NCBI GenBank assembly: GCA_964023205.1
Contig: OZ026842.1
Span: 6,362,408 to 6,426,407 of the forward strand
Length of the DNA stretch: 64,000 nucleotides
Source of the DNA: Lutraria lutraria
Lineage: Eukaryota > Mollusca > Bivalvia > Venerida > Mactridae
Direction of reading: 5' to 3'
In this document: one piece after another, positions 23,601 through 31,733 of the stretch
How positions within the stretch are numbered: position 1 is the first letter of the stretch
How the letters are laid out: the number at the start of each line of letters is the position of its first letter
Made by a program: the position numbers and the translations under genes
The notes under the pieces: generated by a model
What the model was told of the DNA's origin: nothing
The model's database searches: none
The model's input: the letters and a program-made list of their open reading frames with translations, nothing else

Positions 23601-24264
23601 GCTGCTGTGTATAACTGGAATATCATTGAATTAGAGGGCCAAGTGGCCATACGATGCCCACTTGAGAAGCAAGTTATGGCAATATCACTGACGAATTTGA
23701 TTTGAATTTGTGTTGCAGTAAGTAAAAAAACATTAGAAAATAAGACAACATGTGACCCCTGGGGCAGGCCAATTTTGACCTAAGGGACATTATCTTGCCA
23801 ACTTTGTTAGAGGGTCTCTAGGTGATACTCTATGTCAACTATATAAGCTTAAGATTGTATCCTTTAAGACAATATTTTTTAGTTGCCGCATGGTAAGCAG
23901 AGTTCTACATTGAATAACGTCATTTTAGCAACTTTTGTTAAGGACCACCCAAAGATCATTCCTGTGGAGTTTCATCACACAGGTGTTTCAGAGGAGGAGT
24001 CATTTTAAGAATTATTGACGGACAGACAACAGACAAAATAGTTCTTCACTAATACCTTAGAGGTGAGCTACAAACAGCATTAAACCCATAGAAATGAAAA
24101 AATATGTTAAAATACAAACCAGGAGAGGGTGTTGATATATTGTATCTAGCCTTTGTCCCTGATGCTGACACATTCATCACTTTGGTTGTTAAGGCATTCT
24201 CTCCAGTTACTATGACAACTAAAAGACCACAGGTCAAGGTCATAAGACACAACAAAGACTTCAT
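2407..24264 (-). CDS. SLC9A-family Na+/H+ exchanger, N-terminal ~340 residues (10 exons; 3' part off window)
   Basis: Plasma-membrane-type cation/proton antiporter that would exchange Na+ for H+. Ten coding exons, each with AG acceptor and GT donor, join without a frame break: 24120-24264, 19663-19818, 14883-14928, 14301-14342, 13724-13792, 10489-10570, 7591-7618, 5538-5647, 4747-4893, 2407-2600 (1019 nt, 339 codons plus 2 nt). In order the product shows a signal peptide (about 1-22), a His/Glu-rich extracellular stretch, ELNFEHVKTP before the first membrane helix, VPESC (112-116), LLPPII (150-155), DPVA (223-226) and FGESLLND (245-252), all hallmarks of the NHE membrane domain. The family is usually 600-900 residues, so the remaining helices and cytosolic tail lie left of position 1. 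Subfamily is uncertain; motifs fit the NHE1-5 group better than organellar NHE6-9. The acceptor just upstream of the start codon implies a separate 5' UTR exon further right. Confidence 0.92.
2614..2712. mobile_element. Partial TIR element of the CAGTCAAACCTGTG family
   Basis: Contains ACAGTCAAACTTGTG next to GTGAACAAAGGCCACC, the two internal parts of the family seen whole at 7992-8316. Lies about 15 bases upstream of the exon 10 acceptor of the exchanger. Confidence 0.5.
2866..3792. repeat. 29-bp minisatellite, ~32 copies, in NHE intron 9
   Basis: Unit TACTATATTACTTATAATCT plus GTAAATGTT or GTAATTGTC, period 29. Several variants alternate (ATTGTC/AATGTTT; ATCTG/TTCTG/ATCAG), so it is an old, diverged array. 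It lies about 270 bases upstream of the exon 10 acceptor. On the gene's strand many units carry TTTACAG. Confidence 0.95.
3881..4609 (+). repeat. Complete interspersed repeat with ~145-bp internal monomers (nuclear-receptor-half-site type)
   Basis: Starts ATGCCCCCCTTCGAAGAAGA, runs through a GTCTGTCTGTC tract, then about four 145-bp monomers, and ends GGGGGGCATATGTCTCTGAC then GAGCTCTTGTT. A complete reverse-orientation copy at 25779-26489 has the same ends, so both boundaries are supported. Each monomer has AGGTCAAAGGTCAAGGTCAC followed by TGTGACATTGAG. Confidence 0.88.
4747..4893 (-). CDS. NHE exon 9: FGESLLND motif
   Basis: Residues 227-275, containing LVFGESLLNDGVTVVLYNV, the most conserved NHE signature (245-252 and following). 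Acceptor TTTCAG, donor GTAAGG. Both ends are in phase 0. Confidence 0.96.
5255..5522 (+). repeat. Interspersed repeat, 'GAGCTGTCACAGAGGTGACT' family
   Basis: Begins ACTAGAGCTGTCACAGAGGT and ends in GACCGACAGACCGAACGACC then GCGGGGGTTTAA. Related pieces are at 18248-18750, 40815-40890 and, reversed, 41330-41506. It ends about 15 bases from the exon 8 donor of the exchanger. Confidence 0.75.
5538..5647 (-). CDS. NHE exon 8: DPVA helix
   Basis: Residues 190-226: LSLWGLAEVGAMEDPKANIV followed by QILVFSALIVAVDPVA. The acidic residue before PVA is part of the family ion-coupling region. Donor GTAAGTATC; an interspersed repeat lies against the donor at 5255-5522. Confidence 0.94.
5648..7590. other. 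NHE intron 7, no further gene seen
   Basis: AT-rich intron. Short ORFs at 6309-6509 and 6619-6849 have no recognisable domain or splice-site context. I see no repeat with a clear partner in this window. Confidence 0.5.
7591..7618 (-). CDS. NHE exon 7 (28-bp micro-exon)
   Basis: Residues 181-190, GTVIACFTIG, bridging YSVV and LSLWGL exactly as in the family. Only 28 bases, with donor GTAAGTACC and acceptor CTTTTTTAG. Too short to be found as an ORF; supported by perfect phase on both sides. Confidence 0.88.
7992..8316. mobile_element. TIR element (MITE), CAGTCAAACCTGTG family
   Basis: Ends are inverted: ACAGTCAAACCTGTG on the left and CACAGGTTTGACTG on the right. Internal AATAAAGGCC and GGCCTTTGTTC are also inverted. 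Related copies: 27082-27259, 47666-47771, and a part at 2614-2712. No coding sequence. Confidence 0.8.
8535..9690 (+). repeat. Interspersed repeat with ~165-bp monomers, near full length
   Basis: Head AACAAGAGGGCCATGATGGC then CCTATATCGCTCACCTG; four to five monomers follow, each with GAACAAACTTGGTAGAGGTC and GACAAGAAGATTTTT; tail has TATGGCAACCAGAGTTC and ends GGTGAGCTAAAAC. Head-only fragments are seen at 36303 and 48525, and a reversed tail at 60300-60660. ORFs across it are short and unrelated to known proteins. Confidence 0.8.
10489..10570 (-). CDS. NHE exon 6 (82 bp)
   Basis: Residues 153-180: IILEAAFSLHDRTFTDNLG then SIIMYSVV. Matches the NHE stretch after LLPP up to the VVGT helix. 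Donor GTAAGTAA, acceptor ATTTTAG. Confidence 0.92.
10922..11576 (-). repeat. ~27-bp splice-donor minisatellite, distal part (NHE intron 5)
   Basis: On the gene's strand the unit reads about TTTTACCACTGTAAGTATAT then GATTACC or GTTTACC, period near 27 with indels. CTGTAAGT is a consensus 5' splice site. The array continues at 13316-13735, where it touches exon 5. The two parts are separated by the TIR element at 11577-13315. Confidence 0.9.
11577..13315. mobile_element. 1.74-kb non-autonomous TIR transposon splitting the minisatellite
   Basis: Perfect 11-bp TIRs: CCCTCATGAAA (11577-11587) and TTTCATGAGGG (13305-13315), flanked by ATA on both sides (11574-11576, 13316-13318). Removing the element and one ATA regenerates a normal minisatellite unit, which proves insertion. 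Both ends carry many TCTGAA/TTCAGA subterminal repeats in opposite orientation. A 72-bp tandem repeat sits at 11763-12083. No transposase found. Confidence 0.9.
11763..12083. repeat. 72-bp tandem repeat, ~4.5 copies, inside the TIR element
   Basis: Units start ACAAATGTCTGAAGAATTAC at 11835, 11907, 11979 and 12051, exactly 72 apart. As 72 is divisible by three it keeps a 148-codon ORF open on the minus strand, which I regard as a by-product. Confidence 0.9.
13316..13735 (-). repeat. ~27-bp splice-donor minisatellite, proximal part touching NHE exon 5
   Basis: Continuation of 10922-11576. The copy nearest the exon (13709-13726) is the authentic exon 5 donor, GTAAGTAGCTGTTTACC; the following copies read CTGTAAGTGACTGTTCACC and so on. 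At least eight units here retain GTAAGT on the gene strand. Confidence 0.9.
13724..13792 (-). CDS. NHE exon 5 (69 bp), next to a splice-site minisatellite
   Basis: Residues 130-153: FSGGAEDLSFFEPHQFFLYL then LPP. It supplies the segment expected between GAII and PIILEAAFS. Acceptor TTTGTTCCAG, donor GTAAGTAG. Length is a multiple of three, so skipping it would stay in frame but delete most of a membrane helix. The intronic minisatellite starts at its donor. Confidence 0.88.
13950..14252 (-). repeat. tRNA-derived SINE, type 2
   Basis: Minus strand begins with a tRNA-like head: box A TAGTGGTAACGCGCTGG and box B GGTTCAAATC, then body with GACACTTTTTCAGTGTACC. Other copies: 44480-44692, 47318-47625, 50448-50735, 57898-58025 (part), 58030-58326. 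All are in the same orientation. Confidence 0.78.
14301..14342 (-). CDS. NHE exon 4 (42 bp)
   Basis: Residues 116-130, VLILLGVIFGAII, the helix that follows VPESC in NHE proteins. Donor GTAAGTAC, acceptor TTTTTTCAG. Confidence 0.88.
14545..14826 (-). repeat. tRNA-derived SINE, type 3 (degraded)
   Basis: Shares CCTAGATGGTACTCTAACCA and CCACAAGGAACCGGCAACTT with the copy at 35597-35932; the tRNA-like head (CATGAGTCGTGGCCGCTGTC on minus) is decayed. Confidence 0.5.
14883..14928 (-). CDS. NHE exon 3 (46 bp)
   Basis: Residues 101-116, FHHANFLSSKVPESC, matching the conserved NHE VPESC segment. Donor GTAAGTTT and acceptor TTTCAG are both good. Phase 1 in, phase 2 out. Confidence 0.9.
14970..15205 (+). 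repeat. Interspersed repeat, diverged relative of the 3881-4609 element
   Basis: Has AGGCCCCGATTTTGAAGAAA at the start, a GTCAGTCGGTCAAACGGTCT tract, GATGACCCCTATTGATTTGG and GGTCAAAGG, in the same order as the better-preserved element, but only one monomer. Confidence 0.5.
15565..15770 (-). repeat. tRNA-derived SINE, type 3 (fragment)
   Basis: Contains GGTGGCTGATTCATCTAACA and CCCTTCTACATGAAACCAGC as in the copy at 35597-35932. Confidence 0.5.
15771..17220. other. NHE intron 2, AT-rich; one repeat fragment near 16440-16625
   Basis: At 16440-16625 a fragment carries GTGACCTTGACCTTTGACCA, again a nuclear-receptor-half-site-like repeat. A run of C's occurs at about 17082-17092. No exon signal recognised. 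Confidence 0.45.
17375..17862 (+). repeat. Interspersed repeat with two ~180-bp monomers
   Basis: AACAACTGTAGAAGTATGAA and AACAACTGTAGAAGTATCAA about 165 bases apart head two similar monomers; the element ends GATGCCGGGGGTATAA. A fragment with the same start (GTTCAATGAACGCATAT) is at 32628-32750. Confidence 0.55.
18248..18750. repeat. Interspersed repeat, 'GTCACAGAGGTGACTAAT' family (degraded)
   Basis: Starts GTCACAGGGGTGACTAATAC and ends near TTTACCCCCTGGTGATATG. Related to 5255-5522. Contains GTGACCTTGACCTTGG. Confidence 0.5.
18857..19266. mobile_element. TIR element with TTAA target site, AGCCCCATTAGC family
   Basis: Flanked by TTAA on both sides (18853-18856, 19267-19270); TIRs AGCCCCATTAGC and GCTAATGGGCCT. 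Other copies: 56471-56813 and the truncated 61045-61219; a fragment at 36570-36632. A TTAA target is typical of piggyBac-type elements (family knowledge); no transposase is present. A 76-bp hairpin is nested in it. Confidence 0.8.
18992..19067. mobile_element. 76-bp hairpin insertion nested in the TIR element
   Basis: An imperfect palindrome: CGAGGGTTCAACGCAACAGT on the left pairs with GTTGCGCTGAGCCCTCG on the right. It is flanked by ATAT on both sides. The related elements at 61.1 kb and 56.6 kb lack it and carry a single ATAT- or TTAT-like site there, so it is a recent insertion. Confidence 0.75.
19328..19650. repeat. 28-bp minisatellite, ~11 copies, next to the NHE exon 2 donor
   Basis: Unit AACATAAATAGATCTGTATG then AGGTAGGT, period 28, each with a BglII-type AGATCT. 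The last five units are identical. The array stops about 12 bases before the exon 2 splice donor at 19662. Confidence 0.95.
19663..19818 (-). CDS. NHE exon 2: His-rich loop and first conserved helix
   Basis: Encodes residues 49-101. A His/Glu/Ser-rich stretch (EGHDHHTEESSHH) precedes the family-conserved ELNFEHVKTP and a membrane helix ending GLSKIG. Flanked by an acceptor after TATTTATAG and donor GTAAGAATT. A 28-bp minisatellite begins about 12 bases beyond the donor. Confidence 0.9.
19860..19940 (-). repeat. SINE type 3 fragment
   Basis: GGAAGGGTATGACCTGCCAG and ACTGACCAATGGACAATAGTC resemble the tRNA-like end of the copy at 35597-35932. Confidence 0.4.
20109..21616. repeat. 46-bp minisatellite, 33 copies, in NHE intron 1
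   Basis: Unit TCTTCACCATATGAAAGTGT, TGGAAACAATAATACAGCCG, GACATG. TCTTCACCAT starts at 20111 and the degenerate last copy at 21583, exactly 32 periods of 46 apart, so there is no indel in 1.5 kb. Nearly all copies are identical; the main variant is GAAGCAAT for GAAACAAT. No spacer exists, so this is not a CRISPR array. Confidence 0.98.
22785..23278. mobile_element. 494-bp MITE with ~33-bp perfect TIRs and 7-bp target duplication
   Basis: Left end CAAGGACTTATATACATACA then TGGATTCGCAACT; right end is its exact reverse complement. Flanks are ATATGAT on both sides (22778-22784, 23279-23285). A deletion derivative with its own 7-bp duplication is at 35662-35764. A 95-codon ORF crosses it but no domain is recognisable. 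Confidence 0.92.
23440..23600 (+). repeat. SINE type 3 fragment
   Basis: Has a tRNA-like GTGGTTCAGGGATAAGTACA and CTATCAAATCCAGG, then CATGAAAATTCAACAAAATG as in the copy at 41995-42110. Confidence 0.4.
23630..24062 (+). repeat. Interspersed repeat, ~165-bp monomer family (one monomer)
   Basis: Head TTAGAGGGCCAAGTGGCC, monomer with GGCCAATTTTGACCTAAGGG, tail AGCAGAGTTCTACATTGAAT and AGGTGAGCTACAA. Same head-to-tail order as 8535-9690. Ends about 55 bases from NHE exon 1. Confidence 0.65.
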
Positions 24265-24286
24265 TCTAGAATTTCTTCACAGCTAC
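24120..24286 (-). CDS. NHE exon 1: 5' UTR end and signal peptide
   Basis: Coding from ATG at 24264 down to 24120; 24265-24286 is 5' UTR after a T-rich acceptor. Encodes residues 1-49: a hydrophobic leader (MKSLLCLMTL onward to about residue 21), then a Ser/Thr-rich segment with sequons N31-V-S and N42-I-S. The donor GTTTGTATT is weak. Its last G joins AA of exon 2 to make Glu49, keeping frame. The start is chosen because no upstream in-frame ATG exists in the exon and a signal peptide follows at once. Confidence 0.8.
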
Positions 24287-25778
24287 CTGAAAATTAAAAT
24301 ATAAAATTAAGCTACAATGCTGCATGACACAAAGTATATACAACAGTGCCGTAAGCGGTACCAACACTGACATTTGGTTCCTGACTCAATGAGATCTATC
24401 CACCTTTGAAGTTTCATGTTGCTTAGAAACCTCTTATAGTTTCTGAGTTATGAGCTACATTGAAGTTTTTGCACAGATGCAGTCACAACGCAGTGATCAC
24501 AATAGCTTGACTTTTTCTTCAAATACAGTTGAGCTAAAAAATGTGTTTCAAATTTTCAATGTTTTAGAACAGATAACACAATGAACCCATGGAGAATGTG
24601 TATATATAGCATTATTGAATTAATGCAATGGTGTTACTTATCATTGAACTACTAGTATTAGAAGTTAAATTGTTAATTTAAAATTGAAACAACTCTTATT
24701 TCAAAATATAAACTTGATCACTGAATGCTCCAAGCTTAAAAAAGACAAAAATGCACGAAATACAATGAACAATCAACAAAATTGTTATTTATCTGTGTTT
24801 AATTATAAACACTTCATACTTGTCTTCACAAAAAAGGCACTGACCATAAAATCTAAAATATGCTAAAGTTTGAAAATAATAATCTTGAAAGTCTATATTA
24901 TTCAAAAGATATGGATTATGTATAGTGTCCTTTGTCCCCTATTGTAAAGTTTGGAGTTAATGTATTACTTAATTTACAAGATTTATTTTTTGTAATGTTT
25001 TGGTTCCACAAATACTAAATGTGAAGTATGTACGTTTTTTTTTGTTTGAAAAATAATTAAACACAAAGAATAATTTTTCAACTTTTTTATGCCAAATTAA
25101 CTATGGTTTGTTTTGTAGCTATAATCAATGTCAAATTTTTCAAAACTGAACAGTGAATATGTTTAAAGATTTGGCAAATTGTTTTTGCAATCAATGAAGG
25201 ACAAAACATCAAACAGATAGGTTTGAAGCCAGATCACAATATTACAGTCGTCCAGAGGAATGGCAAAAGCTGAGGACTAGTGTAGTTCATCATTCTGTTT
25301 CTCTTTACTGTTTTAACCTAAATTTCAAATAATTAACATGAAACCAGAGTACAAGTAGTAATTCCTCCAGCAAATTTTTGGAAAAACACATTTATAGCTA
25401 CATGCAGGATGTGAGAGGGTATAAAACAATCCAGTTCCACACTCCACATGCAAGTATTTTCATTCCAAGAGACAGACAGCTGATCATCACAGCTTTATGA
25501 AATCTCATATTTGGCTGGATGCCTTTTCCATCATATTTGATCACACTATTTTGTTGTGTGTAGCAATTTTCAATCTAATAACCTCTGGATTGAATTTGCT
25601 TTAGATTATAGATATTTGATATTATTTCATTTCCTCTGAAAATACAGTAAGAATGCTTTTTATATAAAGCAGGAATATATAAAAGCTAGCGAAGAAAATG
25701 AAATTTAATGTCAACAAATAAACAGAAGACATTGTTGTTGTTTTTCTTGTAGAACATGAAAGCTGCATTTGAGTAGAA

Positions 25779-26489
25779 ACAAGAGCTCCGAGGTCGGAGA
25801 CATATGCCCCCAAAACAGGGCCTTGACACAGAGTTATCGCTCAAACGATTTTCACACTCCATGACACAGTGACCTTGACCTCTGACCTAGTGACCCCAAT
25901 TTCAAAAGGGGTCATCTACCGTTCAAGGCCAATGCACCTGCAAAGTATCAGGCCCATCAGTCAATCCGTTGACGAGTTATCAATGGGAAACGATTTTCAC
26001 ACTCCATGTCACAGTGACCTTTGACCTAGTGACCCCAGTTTCAATAGGGGTCACATAGTGTCCAAGGCCAATGCACCTGCAAAGTATCAGGTCCATTGGT
26101 CAATCCCTTGACGAGTTATCGATCGGAAACGATTTTCACACTCCATTGGACAGTGACCTTGACCTTTGACCTAGTGACCCCAGTTTCGATAGGGGTCACC
26201 TAGTGTCCAAGGCCAATGGACCTGCGAAGTATCAGGCCCATCGGTCAATCCATTGACGAGTTATCGATCGGAAACGATTTTCACACTCAATGTCACAGTG
26301 ACCTTGACCTTTGACCTAGTGACCCCAGTTTCAATAGGAGGTCATCTACTGTCCAAGACCAATGTACCTGCGAAGTATCAGGCCCATAGGTCAATCCGTT
26401 GACGAGTTATCGATCGGACACTAACTGGTTTACCGACAGACAGACAGGCTAGCAAAACAATATACCCCCTCTTCTTCGAAGGGGGGCAT
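25779..26489 (-). repeat. Complete interspersed repeat with ~145-bp monomers (reverse copy)
   Basis: Reverse-orientation copy of 3881-4609. Begins AACAAGAGCTCCGAGGTCGG and ends CTTCTTCGAAGGGGGGCAT. Four monomers, each with GTGACCTTGACCTTTGACCT or a variant. Confidence 0.88.
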
Positions 26490-26804
26490 ATTATTAATGT
26501 TTGTATTATATTCTGAAGGATTCTATCTGAGTACCAAATGTTTAAATTTCCAGTTTTTTAGCATTTTTCTCTCATCATTATTCTATTATACCTTTTACAT
26601 ATTTTTTATGACAGTTAAATATTTACAAAATTTTGACCCAATTAAGGCTTATGAAAAGGGAGGTAACTCTATAGATGTAACACAGTGCTGGAAACAACTC
26701 TTATTTATATTCAATTATCATTACAAAATTACAACAATACTTGAATTATTTCTTATAAGATGGACATTTGTTTGAACATAAACAAGTTCACTTCTGTTTG
26801 TTTG

Positions 26805-27042
26805 AATTATATATTATACGCTCCTTTTCAACAGTCAAGTCATATGAGGCAGACAGTTCACCTAACCATTCCTGGGATTGGAACCAGTACTAGACTCCCA
26901 TCCTCCGTAAGCAACTGACTACTTTCTCACATAAAGAGACATGGTTGGTAGCTGGGCTTGAACCCATGATTCTCCATCAGTGAGAGGCTACAATGATTTG
27001 AAGTCAACGGCCTTATCCACTCGACCACGGAGGCTGGTTCTC
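26805..27042 (-). repeat. tRNA-derived SINE, type 1
   Basis: Second copy of the SINE at 1065-1310. Minus strand begins CCTCCGTGGTCGAGTGGATA (box A) and has GGGTTCAAGCCC (box B). Confidence 0.75.
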
Positions 27043-27081
27043 AATTAATTCACTAAAGACAAAATGGCTGTCTTATATACA

Positions 27082-27259
27082 CAGTCAAACCTGTGTTAGC
27101 AGCCACCACTGAATAAAGGTCACCCTGTGAATAAAAGCAATTCTTTAAAAAAACATCAGTGATTGTTTAGAAAATCTGACCTCTGAATAAAGGTCACCTG
27201 TCAATAAATACCACATCTTATCTTCCCCAAGGGCAGCCTTTGTTCACAGGTTTGACTGC
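27082..27259. mobile_element. TIR element, CAGTCAAACCTGTG family
   Basis: Left CAGTCAAACCTGTGTTAGCA, right CACAGGTTTGACTGC. Shorter than the copy at 7992-8316. Confidence 0.78.
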
Positions 27260-29454
27260 AGATGGAACTTCAACAAGGAAATTAAATCAGTTAGTACCTA
27301 TCTGATCAAAATTGCACCGGTTTTACACCCACAGAGAATCGACTCTATCATTTAACTGATATTATTTTCCTCAATTGAAATATTTCCGTCTACGTGACAT
27401 AATGTATTTATCACAGCTATATAAATACATTCCCCCTTGCAGTATTGATCAACTCAGTGTAAAATCTAATTTGTTGGATGCAGACCTTAAAATTGATACG
27501 AGATAAACCTAAATGAAATGAAAGTTCACCTCATCTTGAGACATTTCACAGTATATTAAGGTAACCCCCGCAGCTGAAAACTGTAATAATGATACAAAAT
27601 TCAATAAAGCAACAAGTCTATGAAGCAGAATATTCTACAACATGAGAAAATAACTTCCTGTTTGTGATTTTACAATCACTTGTAAAAAATGAGTTGGTTA
27701 TAATAATTACTATGGTTATCTCTTAAGCAATGTTTTCTGCATTAATGAAGCCATTGCAAAATCAGTCTTCACGAAAAACTTTTTTAAGCACTGGACATTC
27801 GGTCCAGTGAAAATGCAAAATTTACTGGACCAAATGAACTTTCAGTGGACCAAAATGAGAATAACAAAATTTCATATAAATTGGCTACATGGTATATTTT
27901 TTTAGAGTGATTCAAATATTTCATTTTTTGTTCTGATAAATGGTAAAATTATCACTGAAAAATTTACTGGACCGTCGGACCACTGACCGTTTCAAATTTA
28001 CCAGACCGATGGATAATTTGGTGGTCTCGGTCCGAGGACTGGTGCTAAATTCGAAGACTGCAAAATGGCCATCAATTATTACAGACTTTAATACCGTAAT
28101 CACTTGTGAACAGGTTGCACCTGTGTATAAGACACATATAAGACCAGTTTTAGTGGCAGTAAATTCTAGAGTTCTATACCTATGTATAAGATGCACCTAA
28201 TTTTTGTACCCGATTTTGGAAGTAAATACATGACTGTGTTTTTAATACACAAGTGATAACAGTATATAAGACTTTATTTACCTGCTTCAGCTGCTTAAGA
28301 ATTAAAATGTTAGCTGATGTTTATACAGCGGCATCTGTCTAGATTTTTTAATGATGATTATTTTGTATGATGAGGGAGTCAGCTGAAGTTATTATCCAGA
28401 AACTAAATTTCTATCTTTAGTAACAGTGACCTGGATATTTGATTTCCAAATGTACCAACTTTCATTAAAATATGTCGCCCCTAACTAAAGTTATCATCTG
28501 GAAACCAAATTTCTACTTTCAGTAACAGTCACCTAGAAATTTGACCCCAAATGCAATCCCACTCTAGGTTATACCCTGAGCTACCTATGTACCAACCTTC
28601 ATTGAAATCCATTTATAGTGAACAAGTATTGTAACTTTTCCTAATAAATAAATGTGTTCTGAAATCTCTAGAAAAAAAACAGTGCTTAATTTTTCAGACA
28701 GTCCTCCCATTTATTAAAGAAATGAACAAAATAAACGACCAATATTTAAGCACGAAATTAACTCAAATTCTACATGAGGGCCAGGGAGAAGGAGGGGACA
28801 TACAAAATGCCTATTGTTCATTTTTTTAAATATTGCCTTACTAAAGTACATTTAACAGACTATCATGACCATGGCACAATCTGAACATATCATGAATTCA
28901 AACACTGGGTCTTGTAAGATAATACATTGTTTCGTATATCAAAATTTAAAATAAAACCCAACAAAGTTGGATTTATTGACAATTAGGCATTAAAAAGTGA
29001 CAAATTTCCACAAACTTCCAGACTGAACAACCCATAATTATTCAGTTAAAGTTCCTGGCTAAATTGTGCAGTTTATTATATAGCACATTAATTTTCTGAC
29101 CTTGTGGGGCATCTCTGTTTGAAAACAAAAGAATAATTTCTCTTGCTTTTAACTTTAATATTTGGATAAAATAATAAAACACAGAGAGAGCGCATCTATC
29201 TTGGGAAAAGGTTGTAATTTGATTAAATGTAACAAGATAGATTGTTACACTGCTAAGGAGCTAGATATCCATGTTTATAAAGGATATGAAGCAGTCAAGT
29301 AAAAATATATGATAACAAAATACACATAGCATTGTTACACTTGGATGAATTATATTCAGTAAGATACTAAATAAACACTAGTTTTACTTAGCCCAGATAT
29401 ACTGTAAATGATTTAATAAGATTATTATCCAAGATGAAATTTAAGTATTTCATC
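27260..29454. other. Gene-free AT-rich stretch with possible small TIR remnants
   Basis: At 27790-28030 CTGGACATTCGGTCCAGTG and GGACCGTCGGACCACTGACC suggest a decayed inverted element, and 28090-28258 has GTAATCACTTGTG facing CACAAGTGATAAC. No gene recognised. Confidence 0.4.
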
Positions 29455-29455
29455 T

Positions 29456-29638
29456 ACAGTGCAACCTCAACAAAGCAACACCCTTTAGAAGTAACAAAAT
29501 TATGTTGTTGTTGAGAGGTTATTGCTCTAGAGAGATTAAATCAATAGTTCAAATGTGCAGTGAGAAAAATATCATGCTGTTGTTGAAGGGAGGTTGTTGC
29601 TCAAGAGAGGGCCACTCTGGAGAGGTTGTACTGTATTT
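29456..29638. mobile_element. TIR element, ACAGTGCAACCTC family
   Basis: Left TACAGTGCAACCTCAACAAA, right GGAGAGGTTGTACTGTA; TIRs of about 13 bases. Related: 34513-34700 and 42120-42245. Confidence 0.65.
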
Positions 29639-31733
29639 ACAAATGAACTGATAAGCTGTTCTGTATATACCTTTATACTGCTCCAATTAATTGTGTAAGC
29701 TTGACACATTCAGTTCTTTGATATATCAGTTATACTGATTTTAAAATAAACGCCATAGATCTTAATTAATTCATAAAACAAATGAATCAAGGGATCTATA
29801 TACAGTCCAGAATTCCTCTGATACCCAAATAGATTAAACAAACCTCATGAGTCATTAACAGCTAGACAACCTACAATCATAATAGATTGATCAGACCAAT
29901 ATGATTTAAGTCGAGTAATCATCATAAATTAATATTCAGCAATTTGGTGGAGTGTAGGCACATATATACAGTAAAACCTTTGAAAACCTGAGACTCCCTG
30001 AACATTGGACATTTTTCAAGTTCCATTTTTTTCGGAATTCTCAGAAAACCAGACAAAAGGGGTCCAAATTTTAAGGGGTTCTAGTGCGTATGATAAGACA
30101 AAAACACTAGTCTAATGACCATAATGATAAAAGTCTATGCCATTTTTAGAAAGACTTATTACATTTATAGTAGAATTGTTGTATATGAATCAACAAAAAA
30201 TGTCTACCGGTAGTTTTTCTATACCCTATACTCCCAGTAAATATAATAAATTCAAACCCCATTTGATTTTTACATCCAACCATACAACTTCAACAGGAGT
30301 CCCCCCCCCCCCCTGTCAAAGACTGAGTCCAAAAAAGAAAGATAACTCAAAAATAGATATTTATTCACGGTTTTCCTCAAAAAGGGGGTGGGGGGAGAAT
30401 TTTATTTTTCCAAAAAGGTTATTGAGACCAGAGTATATATATGCGTTTGGCAGATATACTCTTCAACGCTGAGAACACGACAAGTTTACTATGCGACAAT
30501 ATATAGCATACGCTTATAATACCGCACATTTTACTAATATGCGGCACCCATTGACAGAAAAGTTTTTCTTGCGAATTTTTTTCGATTTTTTTTTTCAAAA
30601 TAAAATTTGTCGGGGCGGCACTAAATAGAGGCGGCAGGCGGGGATGATAATCAAGCAATTAATTTATAATGGCCTTAATTAAAATAACTATGAATTACTG
30701 AAATTAAAGAAAGGGCTCAAAATTAGATAAGATAGGGTCACATGACTGTTATTACTGACTTAGAGAACTAGTGTATATTCTCAATTAACCATCAGTTTGA
30801 TGAAAATTCTTTAGTGATAAAACCCAAGTCCTAACCACTAAAAATAATGATTCACAGAACACATAATTGTCTCAGGTGTAATTTTACTTGACACGTCCTT
30901 TCTGCTTAATTGGAATTTTACCCATTAACTCAATTACCCAGTAAGACAGTGATCCACTATTAGTATTAATACGTTTTTAGTGTGATTTCATCTTTACCTG
31001 AGTTACAGTACACAACTAAATCATGGTGAATAGAACTTAGGGACAATTCCTGACCGAAAGAATTTCATGAATTCTTGATTCTTTCTTGAACTTTTCATGC
31101 ATGATTCATTAAAAGTTCATGAAGTAAGAATGACTATCTGACAGGGGAATTGAAGGGTCAAAGGTTCAAACCCCAAAAGGATGTGTTTATGAGATTAAAC
31201 ATTCTAATTAAGTGGAATATCTTCCATATAAGAGTGATGTCTACATAATAGATGACCATCACACAATACAATCAATTCTATAGCTGAGCACAAACAATAT
31301 ATCTGCAGGTAGATTTATCAAGTTATGGAGAACTTCATTCTAGATATAAAGTAAGACTTTGATATGAAGTGTTGCAGAGAAATAATCAGCCAAATGTTAC
31401 ATTAATACATGTTTACAGCCAGTATAAAAGATGAATCATGATTCAATCAATGTGTTGTGAAAACAGAATCTATATATCTATACATAGACAATCACCACAC
31501 AACATACTAGACAGACAACAAGAATATCCATCAAAGTTTCTATTTCCTATAGATGGTGTTAATCATTGTCATACAGTGTTTGAAATATTTTTTACTATGG
31601 TGTTTTATACATCTGCTAACCACCATGTAATTGTTAAACTAGTTAATTCCCTGTTATTCCATGTTGCAGTGTAAGTCTATAAATAAGTTCAGCTTCCATG
31701 AGTATTTTCATTACTTTGATTTAAAGCTATTCA
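29639..31733. other. Gene-free stretch
   Basis: AT-rich, with a C homopolymer of about 12 at 30301-30312 and G-runs near 30386-30396. An ORF at 30137-30472 crosses the homopolymer and has no recognisable domain. Nothing else seen. Confidence 0.4.

Noticed and set aside
30137..30472. 111-codon plus-strand ORF
   Set aside because: Crosses a 12-base C homopolymer and G-runs, has no domain, no start context or neighbours.
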